From NCBI GenBank assembly GCA_050331455.1, contig JBHJGV010000091.1, positions 1-27,658 of the forward strand: a stretch of 27,658 nucleotides of DNA, written 5' to 3'. Source of the DNA: CAYUYV01 sp050331455 (GTDB lineage Bacteria > Pseudomonadota > Alphaproteobacteria > JAJFIK01). The notes under the pieces are model-generated. The model saw nothing but the letters and a program-made list of their open reading frames with translations, was not told where the DNA came from and did not search any database. This document shows, in pieces, positions 8,946 to 17,015 of the stretch. Position 1 is the first letter of the stretch. Every line of letters starts with the position of its first letter. A program made the translations under genes and the position numbers.

Positions 8946-9602
8946 TCAGAACCGGACGCCGAAGCCGACACCCAAAAGCAGGGGGTCGATGTTCACTTCG
9001 GCATTGGCCGTCACGCCCGCTCCGGCATTGATGAAGACATCCGTATCCAGAAACACTTTCTTGATATCCAGGTTCAGGAAGACCGTCTCCGTGATGTCCA
9101 CGTCGACCCCGGCCTGGAGCACCCAGCCGAAGCTGTCCTCATAGTCGATGTCCTCGCCGCCCGGGAAGTTCTCCTCGAAGAACCAGGTGTAATTGATCCC
9201 GGCACCGACATAGGGGCGAACCGTCTCTTCGGGGAAGAAGTGCCACTGGGCCGTCAGGGTCGGTGGTAACAGACGAACGCTGCCGAGATCGAGATCACCG
9301 AGCGCCGTTCCCGTTGCGCCCACATCGTGGGGCGTGGATGCGGCGATCAGTTCGACGCCGATATTGTCCGTGATGAAATAGGTGAAATCGACTTCCGGCG
9401 AATAGCCGACATCAATATCCGCTTCGCCGCCGATGGAGATATCGCTGCCGCCTTCGAAGGGCACCGCTGCGAGCGCGCGTACCCGAACTAGGATGTCACC
9501 GGCTTCCGCACAGGCGGTTTCAGGGGATCCTGCGATGAGGCCTGCGGCCATGAGGGCCAACGCAGCCGATGCGGCCCTCGGAGTGTTCTGTGTCTTGATC
9601 AT
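8946..9602 (-). CDS. ompW: OmpW-family outer membrane protein
   Basis: The product is 218 residues, the usual OmpW size. It has a signal peptide cleaved near residue 32 (ETACA | EAGD), then the family opening GDILVRVRALAAVP. Alternating beta-strand patterns follow, with WHFF, VRPYVGAGINYTWF, and a C-terminal strand ending in phenylalanine (VGFGVRF), the signal recognised by the BAM machinery. OmpW forms an eight-stranded barrel thought to pass small hydrophobic molecules. The start at 9602 was chosen because it begins the signal peptide. Upstream in-frame codons at 9620 (ATG) and 9677 (TTG) lack ribosome sites. An FNR/FixK-like box lies 62-75 bp upstream, in keeping with the known oxygen control of ompW in enterobacteria. 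It ends in a clear terminator. Confidence 0.88.
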   Translation of the reverse strand: MIKTQNTPRAASAALALMAAGLIAGSPETACAEAGDILVRVRALAAVPFEGGSDISIGGEADIDVGYSPEVDFTYFITDNIGVELIAASTPHDVGATGTALGDLDLGSVRLLPPTLTAQWHFFPEETVRPYVGAGINYTWFFEENFPGGEDIDYEDSFGWVLQAGVDVDITETVFLNLDIKKVFLDTDVFINAGAGVTANAEVNIDPLLLGVGFGVRF

Positions 9603-10141
9603 ATCGTCTGTCCCGCACATTGGTTGACGTGGGCAGACCTTAGACATGGCCGTTTCGGGATCCTTGACTAGGATCAAATTTCCGGCTCGAAGGGCGATGT
9701 CGCGTCAAAAAAGGGTCCGCTTGCCCGAGAGCACGGGAACCGGTCTGCGCTCCTCGCTCCCCGATTGGTTCACCGGGGAACTGTCACGCTCCGGATGGCC
9801 CTCGAACCCCATGCCCCCCGGGAACAGCTTCGGCAAAATGCCATGGGAACAAGACCGTGGGTTTAAAGGGCGCGCTGATCGATCCTGATGCGTGCAGGTG
9901 GTGAAAAGGCGGCTTGTCCAACCCGCCATGGTAACTTCAAACACGCCTGCCGGTCGTCTAGACTCCCATGAGGCGAAATCGGACCCACAAGAACGGTCTA
10001 ACCCAAACAAGCCCCGGCCGGCAGGTTCAGTTGCGGTTCAGGCGTCGGGTATCACGGTCACCGTCGAGCCGACGCGTTGAGGCCGCTTGGGTCTGAAATG
10101 CAGCCTTTGGGGCATCCGAAAGATGGGAGGGACGGAACAAC
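9603..10141. other. Divergent intergenic region between ompW and the five-domain gene
   Basis: The 539 bp hold the control regions of two divergent genes. I see the FNR/FixK-like box at 9664-9677 on the ompW side. On the other side the only clear element is the GGGAGGGACGG ribosome site before 10142. No convincing sigma-70 boxes or genes were found. Short open frames on both strands look non-coding. Confidence 0.55.
9664..9677 (-). promoter_or_regulatory. FNR/FixK-like binding site upstream of ompW
   Basis: The plus strand reads TTGAC-TAGG-ATCAA, matching the FNR consensus TTGAT-N4-ATCAA at 9 of 10 positions and the FixK core TTGA-N6-TCAA exactly. Its centre is about 68 bp before the ompW start codon. 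A class II activator site at -41.5 would put the transcript start near 9629, which leaves a leader of about 27 nt. The -10 element is not obvious (a weak TAAGGT near 9642-9637). Confidence 0.5.
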
Positions 10142-12082
10142 ATGCGCGCCTTTTTTACAAAGTTCCTGACGGTGCTTGGCCTTGCGGCCGGTGGGGCGGG
10201 GCCCGCGATCGCGGCGAATTCCTCGTCCGAAAGCTGGGCAACGGTCACATCCGTGGACCTCGATCTCGACCGGGACGCTCCCTACAGCCTGGATCGCTTC
10301 GATGCGCCCGTCAGCGCATTGCGGTTTTCCGCCGTGGGCGGTCCGGTTCGCTGCCGCCGGATCGTGGCCGTTTATACGGACGGCACACGACAACTGATTT
10401 TCAGTGGGCCGATCGAGAGCAGTCGTTTCCGCGAAGCATCCTTCGACGGACAAAGGCGCATCGATACGATTGACATGCATTGCCGGGCCGGTGCCGCCGG
10501 GCGGGCCCGCATGCGGGTCGAAGCCCAGTTCCTTCCCGTCGCCGCTGAGACCGGCGAAGGCGCCTTCCTGTCTGCCCAGGATCAGGATCGGCTGCGCCGG
10601 GAGCGCTTCAGTGCCTATCGCGGCGCCGAATATTACGGGGACGACTTTTCACGCATCGGCCGGGTGACCTTCGGTCCGCGCCTGGAGCGTGAGGTGGAGT
10701 ACACGTCCTTTCCGGGAGCCTTGTCCCAGATCCAATTGCGGGCCCGGGGCAGCAGCATTCGGTGCTTGAGGGTCATCGCCACATTCGGCAACGGCCAAAG
10801 CCGTTCCGTGTTCCAAGGGATCATCCGCCAGGGAGACAGCCGCCGTTTGTCCTTCGGCCGGGACCGCCGGGTCGAGCGCCTGACCTTTGTCTGCCAGGCG
10901 GAACGGGACGAGCGGGGCGCCTTGGTTGTCAGCGGTCGCTACAATCGCGAGAGCGCCCGGCGCGGCGGCGGCAGAAGAAGCGGCCAGGTGGATTGGGTGC
11001 GCCTCGGCGCCACCCGGTTCGGGCGTCGTTCGGAGGCCGAGCAGATTTTCACCCGTTTCCCCGGGCCCGTCAGCCGGCTCGGTATCCGTCCGCTGGATGA
11101 CGATGCCCGCTGCTCGCGGATCTTCATCACCTTCGGCAACGGCCGCACGCGGGATCTGCGGTTTGGACGCGGCGTTCTGGAGGAGGATCGTCTTTATACG
11201 GTCGAACTGCCGGGCGACCAGCGCCTCGTGCGCCGGATCTCCCTCGTGTGCCGGGCCTTCGGGGCCCGCGATGTCACCCTGGCCATCTATGGCATCCGGA
11301 TCGATGACCGCGGGCGCTCGGACGGGCCCTATTTTGAGGACGGCTTCGCCGCGGGCGGCAATGGGCGGCGCCAAGTCGACCGGATCCGCGTGGACCGGGG
11401 CATTCGCCAGTTCGGTCCGGGCTGGACCCGGGTCGGCCGGGTCACCTTCAGGGACCGGTTAGAGCGGGAAGTGCGCTATACGGATTTCCCTGCAGCCGTG
11501 TCCAGCGTGCGTTTCGAGGCCCAGGGCAGCAGTATTCGCTGCCGGAGTGTCACGGCCCGTTATGCCAATGGCCGCAGCAGCCAGATCTTTGCCGGTGTGA
11601 TCGCCGCGGGCCGGTCCAAAATCGTGTCCTTCCGGCGGGATCGTCGCATGACCGAAATGCGGTTCGTGTGTCAGTCGGAACGGGGTCGCCAGGGACGCCT
11701 GCTCATTGCCGGTAAATTCGACCGGGATCGCGTTTCCGCTGCCCCGGGACGCGCGCGGGGCATCCGGGCGGACTGGGTGCGGATCGGCCGGGCCACTTTC
11801 CCCCGCCGGGTCGAGGTGACCAGGAGTTTCAATACCTTCCCCGGTGCCTTCCGCCGCCTCGCCCTGCGGCCCGTGAACGGCGATCTGCGCTGCCGCCGAA
11901 TTCTGCTGGTGTTCCAGAACGGCAACAAGCGGGACCTGCCGTTCAGCCGCGCCATCCTCGAAAAGGACGAGATCTATGCCGTCGATCTGCCCGGGAACCA
12001 GCGCTTCATTCGCAGCATCGGGCTCGCCTGCCGGGCCTTGAGCGGACGGGATGCTTCGATCGCCATCCTCGGGATCCGCTAA
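10142..12082 (+). CDS. Exported protein of five tandem two-cysteine domains, function unknown
   Basis: The 646-residue product begins with a signal peptide (about 1-25, ending PAIAA). Five related domains of about 100 residues follow: 32-131, 170-268, 285-386, 428-528 and 545-646. Each has the pattern W/I-x-R-I/L-G-x-x-x-F, then R-x-x-x-x-x-x-F-x-x-FPGA, then RC-x-R-I-x-x-x-FGNG, and ends with a VCRA-type motif. Each holds exactly two cysteines (71/114, 208/251, 324/370, 467/510, 584/630), and there are no others. This suggests one disulfide per domain and a periplasmic or secreted protein. It is very arginine-rich. I do not recognise the family with confidence; a distant likeness to DUF2541 is possible. 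GGGAGGGACGG precedes the ATG, and a strong terminator follows, so it is monocistronic. Confidence 0.85.
   Translation: MRAFFTKFLTVLGLAAGGAGPAIAANSSSESWATVTSVDLDLDRDAPYSLDRFDAPVSALRFSAVGGPVRCRRIVAVYTDGTRQLIFSGPIESSRFREASFDGQRRIDTIDMHCRAGAAGRARMRVEAQFLPVAAETGEGAFLSAQDQDRLRRERFSAYRGAEYYGDDFSRIGRVTFGPRLEREVEYTSFPGALSQIQLRARGSSIRCLRVIATFGNGQSRSVFQGIIRQGDSRRLSFGRDRRVERLTFVCQAERDERGALVVSGRYNRESARRGGGRRSGQVDWVRLGATRFGRRSEAEQIFTRFPGPVSRLGIRPLDDDARCSRIFITFGNGRTRDLRFGRGVLEEDRLYTVELPGDQRLVRRISLVCRAFGARDVTLAIYGIRIDDRGRSDGPYFEDGFAAGGNGRRQVDRIRVDRGIRQFGPGWTRVGRVTFRDRLEREVRYTDFPAAVSSVRFEAQGSSIRCRSVTARYANGRSSQIFAGVIAAGRSKIVSFRRDRRMTEMRFVCQSERGRQGRLLIAGKFDRDRVSAAPGRARGIRADWVRIGRATFPRRVEVTRSFNTFPGAFRRLALRPVNGDLRCRRILLVFQNGNKRDLPFSRAILEKDEIYAVDLPGNQRFIRSIGLACRALSGRDASIAILGIR
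10649..12079 (+). repeat. Duplicated two-domain unit (B-C-B'-C') in the five-domain gene
   Basis: Domain 2 (10649-10945) is most like domain 4 (11423-11725): both share RVTF..RLERE, GSSIRC and FVCQ(A/S)ER. Domain 3 (10994-11299) is most like domain 5 (11774-12079): both share DWVR(L/I)G, R-x-LPG(D/N)QR and end in AI-x-GIR. Domain 1 is more distant. The pattern points to duplication of a two-domain block after the single domains had diverged. Confidence 0.75.
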
Positions 12083-12112
12083 ACCGGACCCATAGGACTT
12101 GATCAAAACACG

Positions 12113-12149
12113 CCGCCCCCGGATCGAACGATCCGGGGGCGGTTTTTTT
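12113..12149 (+). terminator. Strong Rho-independent terminator
   Basis: A perfect 13-bp stem (CCGCCCCCGGATC at 12113-12125 with its complement at 12130-12142) closes on a GAAC tetraloop and is followed by seven T residues. It lies 30 bp after the five-domain gene stop. The minus strand lacks a good T run, but the stem could also slow transcription coming from the DUF1178 gene. Confidence 0.92.
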
Positions 12150-12198
12150 ATCTATCTCGGCAGGGCCCCGAAACAGGGAGGGTACGGGCTGCTGGCGG

Positions 12199-12651
12199 TC
12201 AATTCGCTTTGTCCGGGTCCGAGGGCAGGGGGGCGACGGCGATCCCTTCTTCGATCAGGTCCTGCACATCGCCGGGCGTGGCCTCGCCATAGATGCCCCG
12301 GCTGTCGCTTTCGCCGTAATGGATCAGGCGGGCCTCCTCGGCAAAGCGGTCCCCCACATTGTCGAAGTCGTCGATGACCTTTTTGCGAAGCTGTCGGGCC
12401 AGCGCATGCATGCGGTCGAGAATTTCCGCCGGGCTCAGGTCCGGGCCGGTCTCCCGGGCGGGAGCGGAGGAAGGCTTGGGCCCCGATTTGGTCGCGATAT
12501 TGGGCGCCATGGGTGCCTTCGTGACCCGATGACTCCCACATACGCAGCATGACAGCTCGCCCGCCGCCGCAAGGGTGTCGAACGCCTCCGATCCTTTGAA
12601 CCAGGAATCGAATTCGTGGCCTTCAGCACATTTGAGACGGTACACGATCAT
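12199..12651 (-). CDS. DUF1178 family protein
   Basis: This 150-residue protein begins MIVYRLKCAEGHEFDSWF, the hallmark of DUF1178, with C8 and H12 followed by C35, C36 and C38 (SCCVCGS), which may bind zinc as a small ribbon. The middle is Pro/Ser-rich, and the conserved C-terminal part contains RKKVIDDFDNVGDRFAEEAR and HYGE, where these proteins are most alike. No biochemical function is known. It is the last gene of the minus-strand run comF-grxC-carbon-nitrogen hydrolase-DUF1178, an order common in Alphaproteobacteria. GAGGTGAGC precedes the ATG. It converges on the five-domain gene. Confidence 0.9.
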   Translation of the reverse strand: MIVYRLKCAEGHEFDSWFKGSEAFDTLAAAGELSCCVCGSHRVTKAPMAPNIATKSGPKPSSAPARETGPDLSPAEILDRMHALARQLRKKVIDDFDNVGDRFAEEARLIHYGESDSRGIYGEATPGDVQDLIEEGIAVAPLPSDPDKAN

Positions 12652-12749
12652 GCCTGCTCACCTCAGATCACACGACTGAATGAAGTGTCGATGAGAGTGG
12701 TTGCCGAGGGGGGCAATGGCAAGGGCCGCCCGTCCGATGGGGATCGTTG

Positions 12750-13577
12750 TCAACCGGCCAGGGCGATGGGGCGTTCGCTGAGCAACACCGGCAACTGGCT
12801 GCGGGCTTCGTGAACCCGCGCGGGGTCGATCATGGCGGTGATCACGGCGTTTTGCGCCGGTCCCGCATCGGCCACCACCTCGCCCCAGGGATCGACAATC
12901 AGGCTGTGTCCGTAGCTGACCCGGCCGCTTTCGTGGCGCCCGCTTTGGGCGGGGGCGAACAGATAGGCGCCGTTCTCGATGGCCCGGGCGCGCAGGAGCA
13001 CATGCCAATGGGCCTCCCCCGTCGGTACCGTGAAGGCCGAGGGGCAGGTGAGGAACTGGGCCCCCACCCGGGCGAGCAGCCGGTAAAGGGCGGGAAAGCG
13101 CACGTCGTAACAAATCGTCAGGCCGAGGACGCCCCAGGGCAAGGCGGCCGCCACGGCCTCCCGCCCGGCGGCATAGGTCGCGGATTCACGGAATGTCGTC
13201 CCGTCGGCCAGGGTCACGTCAAACAGGTGGATCTTGTCGTAGCGGGCCGCGACGGCGCCGTCGGGACCGATCAGGAAGGACCGGTTGGCCACGCGCTCCC
13301 GGCCGACGCGGACCGGGATGCTTCCGATCAAGAGCCACAAATCGAGGTCATCGGCGATTGCCCGGAATGCGGCCAGGGACGGGTCCTCCGCTTCCACCGA
13401 GACCTTGTCAAACAGGGCCTTGCGCCGGCCTTCGAGCAAGGTCGTGTTTTCCGGTGTCATCACCAGCCGGGCGTCCCGCCCGTGGGCCTCGCGGATCAAA
13501 TCGAGGGCCTGGGCCGTGTTGGCGGAAATGTCGAGGCCCGTGCACATCTGGACGCAGGCGGCCCGGAAGGGCTCCAT
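12750..13577 (-). CDS. Carbon-nitrogen hydrolase (Nit/omega-amidase type)
   Basis: This 275-residue enzyme of the nitrilase superfamily has the Glu-Lys-Cys triad at E43 (TPENT), K115 (YDKIHLFDV) and C156 (LTICYDVRFPAL). The sequence between follows the Nit1/Nit2 branch, whose members hydrolyse deaminated glutathione or alpha-ketoglutaramate; which substrate applies here is inferred, not seen. Full length, cytosolic. GAGGTGATCC lies just before the ATG. It starts 13 bp after the grxC stop, so the two are co-transcribed. The pairing with glutaredoxin fits glutathione repair, since Nit1-type amidases clear deaminated glutathione. Confidence 0.92.
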   Translation of the reverse strand: MEPFRAACVQMCTGLDISANTAQALDLIREAHGRDARLVMTPENTTLLEGRRKALFDKVSVEAEDPSLAAFRAIADDLDLWLLIGSIPVRVGRERVANRSFLIGPDGAVAARYDKIHLFDVTLADGTTFRESATYAAGREAVAAALPWGVLGLTICYDVRFPALYRLLARVGAQFLTCPSAFTVPTGEAHWHVLLRARAIENGAYLFAPAQSGRHESGRVSYGHSLIVDPWGEVVADAGPAQNAVITAMIDPARVHEARSQLPVLLSERPIALAG

Positions 13578-13590
13578 GGATCACCTCGCC

Positions 13591-13851
13591 CTATCGGTCG
13601 GCCGCAAGCAGGGTGTCCAGGTCACCCTGGGCGTCCAGGGCATGGAGTTCGTCACTCCCGCCCACATGGGTCGCGCCGATGAAGATCTGGGGCACGGTAT
13701 GCTGCCCTCCGGCACGGGCGGTCATGGCCGCCCGGTCGTCGGGCGCGCTGACGTCGATCTCTTCGAAGGACGCATTTTTGGCAGCCAGCAATGCCTTGGC
13801 CCGGAAACAGTACGGGCAAAAGGGTGTCGTGTAAATAACGACCTTAGCCAT
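13591..13851 (-). CDS. grxC: Glutaredoxin 3
   Basis: The 86-residue protein is a class I dithiol glutaredoxin with active site C12-P-Y-C15, the cis-proline segment TVPQIFIG and the glutathione-binding GGSDEL near the end. It reduces protein disulfides and glutathione mixed disulfides in the cytosol. The start at 13851 was chosen because MAKVVIYTTPFCPYC is the normal N-terminus; a longer frame to 13929 adds 26 unrelated residues. AGGGGA stands about 10 bases upstream. It lies between comF and the carbon-nitrogen hydrolase gene. Confidence 0.94.
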   Translation of the reverse strand: MAKVVIYTTPFCPYCFRAKALLAAKNASFEEIDVSAPDDRAAMTARAGGQHTVPQIFIGATHVGGSDELHALDAQGDLDTLLAADR

Positions 13852-13974
13852 TGGTGTCAGTCCCCTGCTTGAACAGATTTCGATGATCCTTGGTGACGTG
13901 GGCCGACGCAAGCGCTCCGGCAAGCCCACCGGGCTTTCGAGCTCAGCGGAGGGTTCGGATAAGCGGGCTGGGTT

Positions 13975-14760
13975 TCACGCGATATGGCGCGCCTGGGGTG
14001 TTCGGGCAACCGTGAGCACGTCGACCGAGGTGGCGCCGGCCTTGCGCAGCACGCGGGCACAGGCCTCCACGGTGGCGCCGGTGGTCAGCACGTCATCGAT
14101 CAGAAGGATGGCCCGGCCTGCCACCCGTCCGGCCCGGGCCGGCGCCACCATGAACGCGCCGGCGACATTCCGGCGCCGGCCGCCGGCGGACAGGCCGTGC
14201 TGGCTGCGGGTTTGTTTCACCCGCTGAAGGACCAGCGGATCCCAATCGAGGCCCGTGTCCTGCGCCAGGGCCTGGGCCAGGAGGGCCGACTGGTTGTAGC
14301 GGCGGTGCAGCAAGCGGCGGCGGTGCAGGGGCACCGGCACCAGCAGCGGATCGCCGGCCATGAGGGGCACCCCCGCCCGCGCCATCCAGGCGGCCAGTGG
14401 TTTTGCCGACTCCAGGCGGTCGCCGTGTTTGAAGGCCAGGATGAGGGACCGGCTCTCGTCATCATAGACCATCGCCGCCCGGGCCCGGTCATAGGCCGGC
14501 GGATCGCCGAGACAGGCCGCGCACTGGGTGTCGCGCGGGGTCTGAAACTCGAAGGGCAGACCGCAACAGGCGCAGTGGGGATCGGCGATGAAGGTGATCG
14601 CCGGCCAGCAGGATGAACAAAGCTGGCCCGGCGTTTCGACGGGCGCGCGGCATGCGAGGCAGATGGGCGGCAGAAGCGCATCCAGCACCAGCGCTCCCCA
14701 GCGCCGCATGCGCGCCGTGACCGGTTCCGGGCTCTCATCCGATAGGATATCGCTGTCCAT
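13975..14760 (-). CDS. ComF family phosphoribosyltransferase-like protein
   Basis: The 261 residues have the ComF layout. An N-terminal zinc-finger part carries cysteine pairs C34/C37, C48/C51, C63/C66 and C80/C83. A type I phosphoribosyltransferase domain follows, with the PRPP motif ILLIDDVLTTGAT around D222-D223. Also present are VPVPLHRRRLLHRRYNQS and RVKQTRSQHGLSAGGRR split across 143-196. In naturally competent bacteria ComF helps single-stranded DNA uptake; in Alphaproteobacteria it is widespread and its role is less clear. No clear ribosome site precedes the ATG at 14760, and M18 (14709) is an alternative with equally weak support. Divergent from the methyltransferase gene, 37 bp apart. 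Confidence 0.9.
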   Translation of the reverse strand: MDSDILSDESPEPVTARMRRWGALVLDALLPPICLACRAPVETPGQLCSSCWPAITFIADPHCACCGLPFEFQTPRDTQCAACLGDPPAYDRARAAMVYDDESRSLILAFKHGDRLESAKPLAAWMARAGVPLMAGDPLLVPVPLHRRRLLHRRYNQSALLAQALAQDTGLDWDPLVLQRVKQTRSQHGLSAGGRRRNVAGAFMVAPARAGRVAGRAILLIDDVLTTGATVEACARVLRKAGATSVDVLTVARTPQARHIA

Positions 14761-14797
14761 GGAATGAGAGAGTGTCCCAAGAGCAGGTCAACACGCA

Positions 14798-15730
14798 ATG
14801 GTCACCGTCTACAGGGCGCCAACGCCGCCTGCCCTGCCGCAGGTTTTCGATCGCACCCTGGTGCGCATGCGCCGCGACCGGGCCGCCGCCCGTTTCGACG
14901 CCCACGGATTTCTCCATGATCGCGTCGCCTTTGATTTTTCCGAGCGCCTTTCGGCGATCAATCGGCAGTTCGAGGCTGTGCTCGACCTGGGCTGCCGGAC
15001 GGGCCGGTTTGCGTTCACCGATCCGTCGGCGCAGACGATCCGATGCGACCTGTCCCCGGCCATGGCCGCGCGGGCCGGGGGAGCGGTGGTTGTCGCGGAT
15101 GAGGAGGAACTGCCCTTTGCGGAGGAGCATTTCGATCTCGTCGTCAGCGCACTGAGCCTCCATGCCGTCAACGATCTGCCGGGTGCTCTTATCCAGATCA
15201 ACCGATCCCTGCGGCCCGACGGGCTGTTCCTGGGTGCGGTGTTTGCGGGAGAGACCCTGACCGAATTGCGTCAGGTGCTGGGCGATGCGGACCAGGCAAT
15301 CACGGGGGCGGCGCTCCCCCGGGTCGCCCCGTTCGCCGATGTCCGGGATCTGGGATCCTTGTTGCAGCGGGCCCGCTTTGCCTTGCCGGTCACCGACAGT
15401 GAGCGGATCACCGTCTGCTATCGCGATCCCTTTGCCCTGTTCGAGGATCTGCGGGGCATGGGCGAGACAAATGCCCTGTGTGACTGGCGCGCCCTGACCC
15501 GCGGCCGTCCCCTGCGCCGGGATGTGCTCCTGCGGGCCTGCACCGATTATGCGGAACGCTTCAGCGAGCCGGACGGACGGATCCGGGCCACCTTCGAGAT
15601 TGTGACCATGACCGGTTGGGCGCCCCATGAGAGCCAGCAAAAACCCCTGCGTCCCGGATCCGCCCGCGCGCGTCTGGCCGATGCCTTGGGCACCCGCGAA
15701 CGCTCAGCCGGAGAAAAGGCGGGCGGGTGA
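14798..15730 (+). CDS. SAM-dependent methyltransferase-fold protein, NDUFAF5/BioC-like
   Basis: This 310-residue protein opens with VFDRTLVRMRRDRAA, typical of the bacterial relatives of mitochondrial NDUFAF5. The SAM-binding motif I reads VLDLGCRTGRF (61-71), with an acidic residue downstream (CDLSPAM) and the motif IV region FDLVVSALSLHAVND. NDUFAF5 hydroxylates an arginine of complex I subunit NDUFS7; bacterial members are often labelled BioC, which methylates malonyl-ACP. Location beside comF/grxC rather than biotin genes favours the NDUFAF5 reading (inference). The ATG at 14798 has a modest AGCAGG upstream. The C-terminal 30 residues are Arg/Ala-rich and probably flexible. Confidence 0.88.
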   Translation: MVTVYRAPTPPALPQVFDRTLVRMRRDRAAARFDAHGFLHDRVAFDFSERLSAINRQFEAVLDLGCRTGRFAFTDPSAQTIRCDLSPAMAARAGGAVVVADEEELPFAEEHFDLVVSALSLHAVNDLPGALIQINRSLRPDGLFLGAVFAGETLTELRQVLGDADQAITGAALPRVAPFADVRDLGSLLQRARFALPVTDSERITVCYRDPFALFEDLRGMGETNALCDWRALTRGRPLRRDVLLRACTDYAERFSEPDGRIRATFEIVTMTGWAPHESQQKPLRPGSARARLADALGTRERSAGEKAGG

Positions 15731-15876
15731 CGCCCTATCCGGTCGCGGTGTGGGCCATCAAAGTCTAAGATAGGGGTCCGGCGCCACGAAAAACCGCAAA
15801 GAGGGCGAAGGCTCGCCGCGTCATCGCAAAGCGATCACCCAGGGATCGACCCGTGACTCCACCAGGGAGGGACCCG

Positions 15877-16926
15877 ATGGTTAACCGCACTGCCCGCCAT
15901 GGATCTGTCCGCCAAATCCTTATGCTGATGGTCTGCCTTGTCCTGACCCTGGCGGCCGCCCTGCCTGTCCAGGCCCAGCGCAATGCGGGGCTGGAGCGAC
16001 ACCCGCGGGAGACGGTCCGGGGCGAGACCATGCCTTATCCGTCCCAGTTCGTGGAGGTTCTTGGCGCGACCATGCATTATGTGGCGAAAGGGTCGGGCGA
16101 TCCGATCCTGTTCATCCACGGCAATCCGACCTCGTCCTATCTGTGGCGCAATGTGATGCCCTTCGTGGCACCCCGGGGACGGGTCATCGCCCTCGACCTG
16201 ATCGGCATGGGCAAGTCCGATCAGCCGGATCTCGACTACCGCTTCGCCACGCATTCGACCTATGTGGACGGCTTTATCGAGGCCCTGGGCCTTGAAAACG
16301 TGACCCTCGTGCTGCACGACTGGGGCTCCATGCTCGGCCTGGACTATGCCCGTCGGCACACGGATAATATCAAGGCGGTCGTCCTGATGGAGCCGATCAT
16401 TCCACCGGCCTTTCCGGTGGCGGATTTCTCCGGCTTCGGCGCGTCCCGGGAGCTGTTCGAGGGCATGCGCACGCCGGGCATCGGCGAAAAACTTGTGCTG
16501 GAACAGAACCTGTTCGTGGAGCGCATTCTCCCCGGCTCGATCCTGCGTCCCCTGAGCGAACGCGAAAAGGCCGCCTATGGTGCGCCCTATCCCACGCCAG
16601 CCTCCCGCAAGCCGACCCTGATGTGGCCTCGGGAGTTGCCCGTGGGCGGAACGCCGGAGGATGTGACGGACCGCGTCCTCGCCGCCGGGGAATGGCTATC
16701 GGTGTCGCACACGCCCAAGCTGTTGCTCTACGCCCGGCCCGGGGCCCTGTTCCCGCCGTCCGCCGCGGCCTGGGCGGCACGCCATTATCGCAATATGGAC
16801 GTTCGCTTCCTCGGCTATGGTTTCCACTTTGTCCAGGAGGACGAGCCGGAGGCCATCGGACGCCATATGGCCGACTGGCTGCTGGCCCTCGCCGCGCGGT
16901 CAGAAGGGGGAGCGGCAGAGCCCTGA
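15877..16926 (+). CDS. Exported haloalkane dehalogenase-like alpha/beta hydrolase
   Basis: The 349-residue protein has a signal peptide (about 1-34, ending LPVQAQ) and then an alpha/beta hydrolase resembling haloalkane dehalogenases of the HLD-II type (LinB, DhaA). All five catalytic positions can be assigned: halide-binding N83 (HGNPTSSYLW), nucleophile D148 and second halide residue W149 (HDWGS), acid E172 (LMEPI) and base H317 (FHFVQEDEP). LinB-like text continues in VERILPGSILRPLSE and WLS.S.TPKL. Such enzymes split carbon-halogen bonds to an alcohol and halide. Activity here is predicted from residues only. The start was set at 15877, with GGGAGGGA upstream, rather than the in-frame GTG at 15853. 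Followed by the acyl-ACP synthetase gene. Confidence 0.87.
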   Translation: MVNRTARHGSVRQILMLMVCLVLTLAAALPVQAQRNAGLERHPRETVRGETMPYPSQFVEVLGATMHYVAKGSGDPILFIHGNPTSSYLWRNVMPFVAPRGRVIALDLIGMGKSDQPDLDYRFATHSTYVDGFIEALGLENVTLVLHDWGSMLGLDYARRHTDNIKAVVLMEPIIPPAFPVADFSGFGASRELFEGMRTPGIGEKLVLEQNLFVERILPGSILRPLSEREKAAYGAPYPTPASRKPTLMWPRELPVGGTPEDVTDRVLAAGEWLSVSHTPKLLLYARPGALFPPSAAAWAARHYRNMDVRFLGYGFHFVQEDEPEAIGRHMADWLLALAARSEGGAAEP

Positions 16927-16948
16927 GAACGGGGCAAACCGTGAAGAC

Positions 16949-16976
16949 TTGGCGCCCTGGGTGGGTTACATAAAAT
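16949..16976 (+). promoter_or_regulatory. Possible sigma-70 promoter before the acyl-ACP synthetase gene
   Basis: TTGGCG (16949-16954) and TAAAAT (16971-16976) are separated by 16 bp and match the consensus at 4 of 6 and 5 of 6 positions. A transcript starting near 16983 would leave no leader for the ATG at 16986 but a normal one for the TTG start at 17016. Confidence 0.35.
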
Positions 16977-17015
16977 CAATCGGCCATGCCATCCGCCGTT
17001 ATCCGGAGGAAACCC

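Noticed and set aside
9705..10010. Small minus-strand gene upstream of ompW
   Set aside because: No ribosome site, no family likeness and irregular composition; it lies in what should be promoter sequence.
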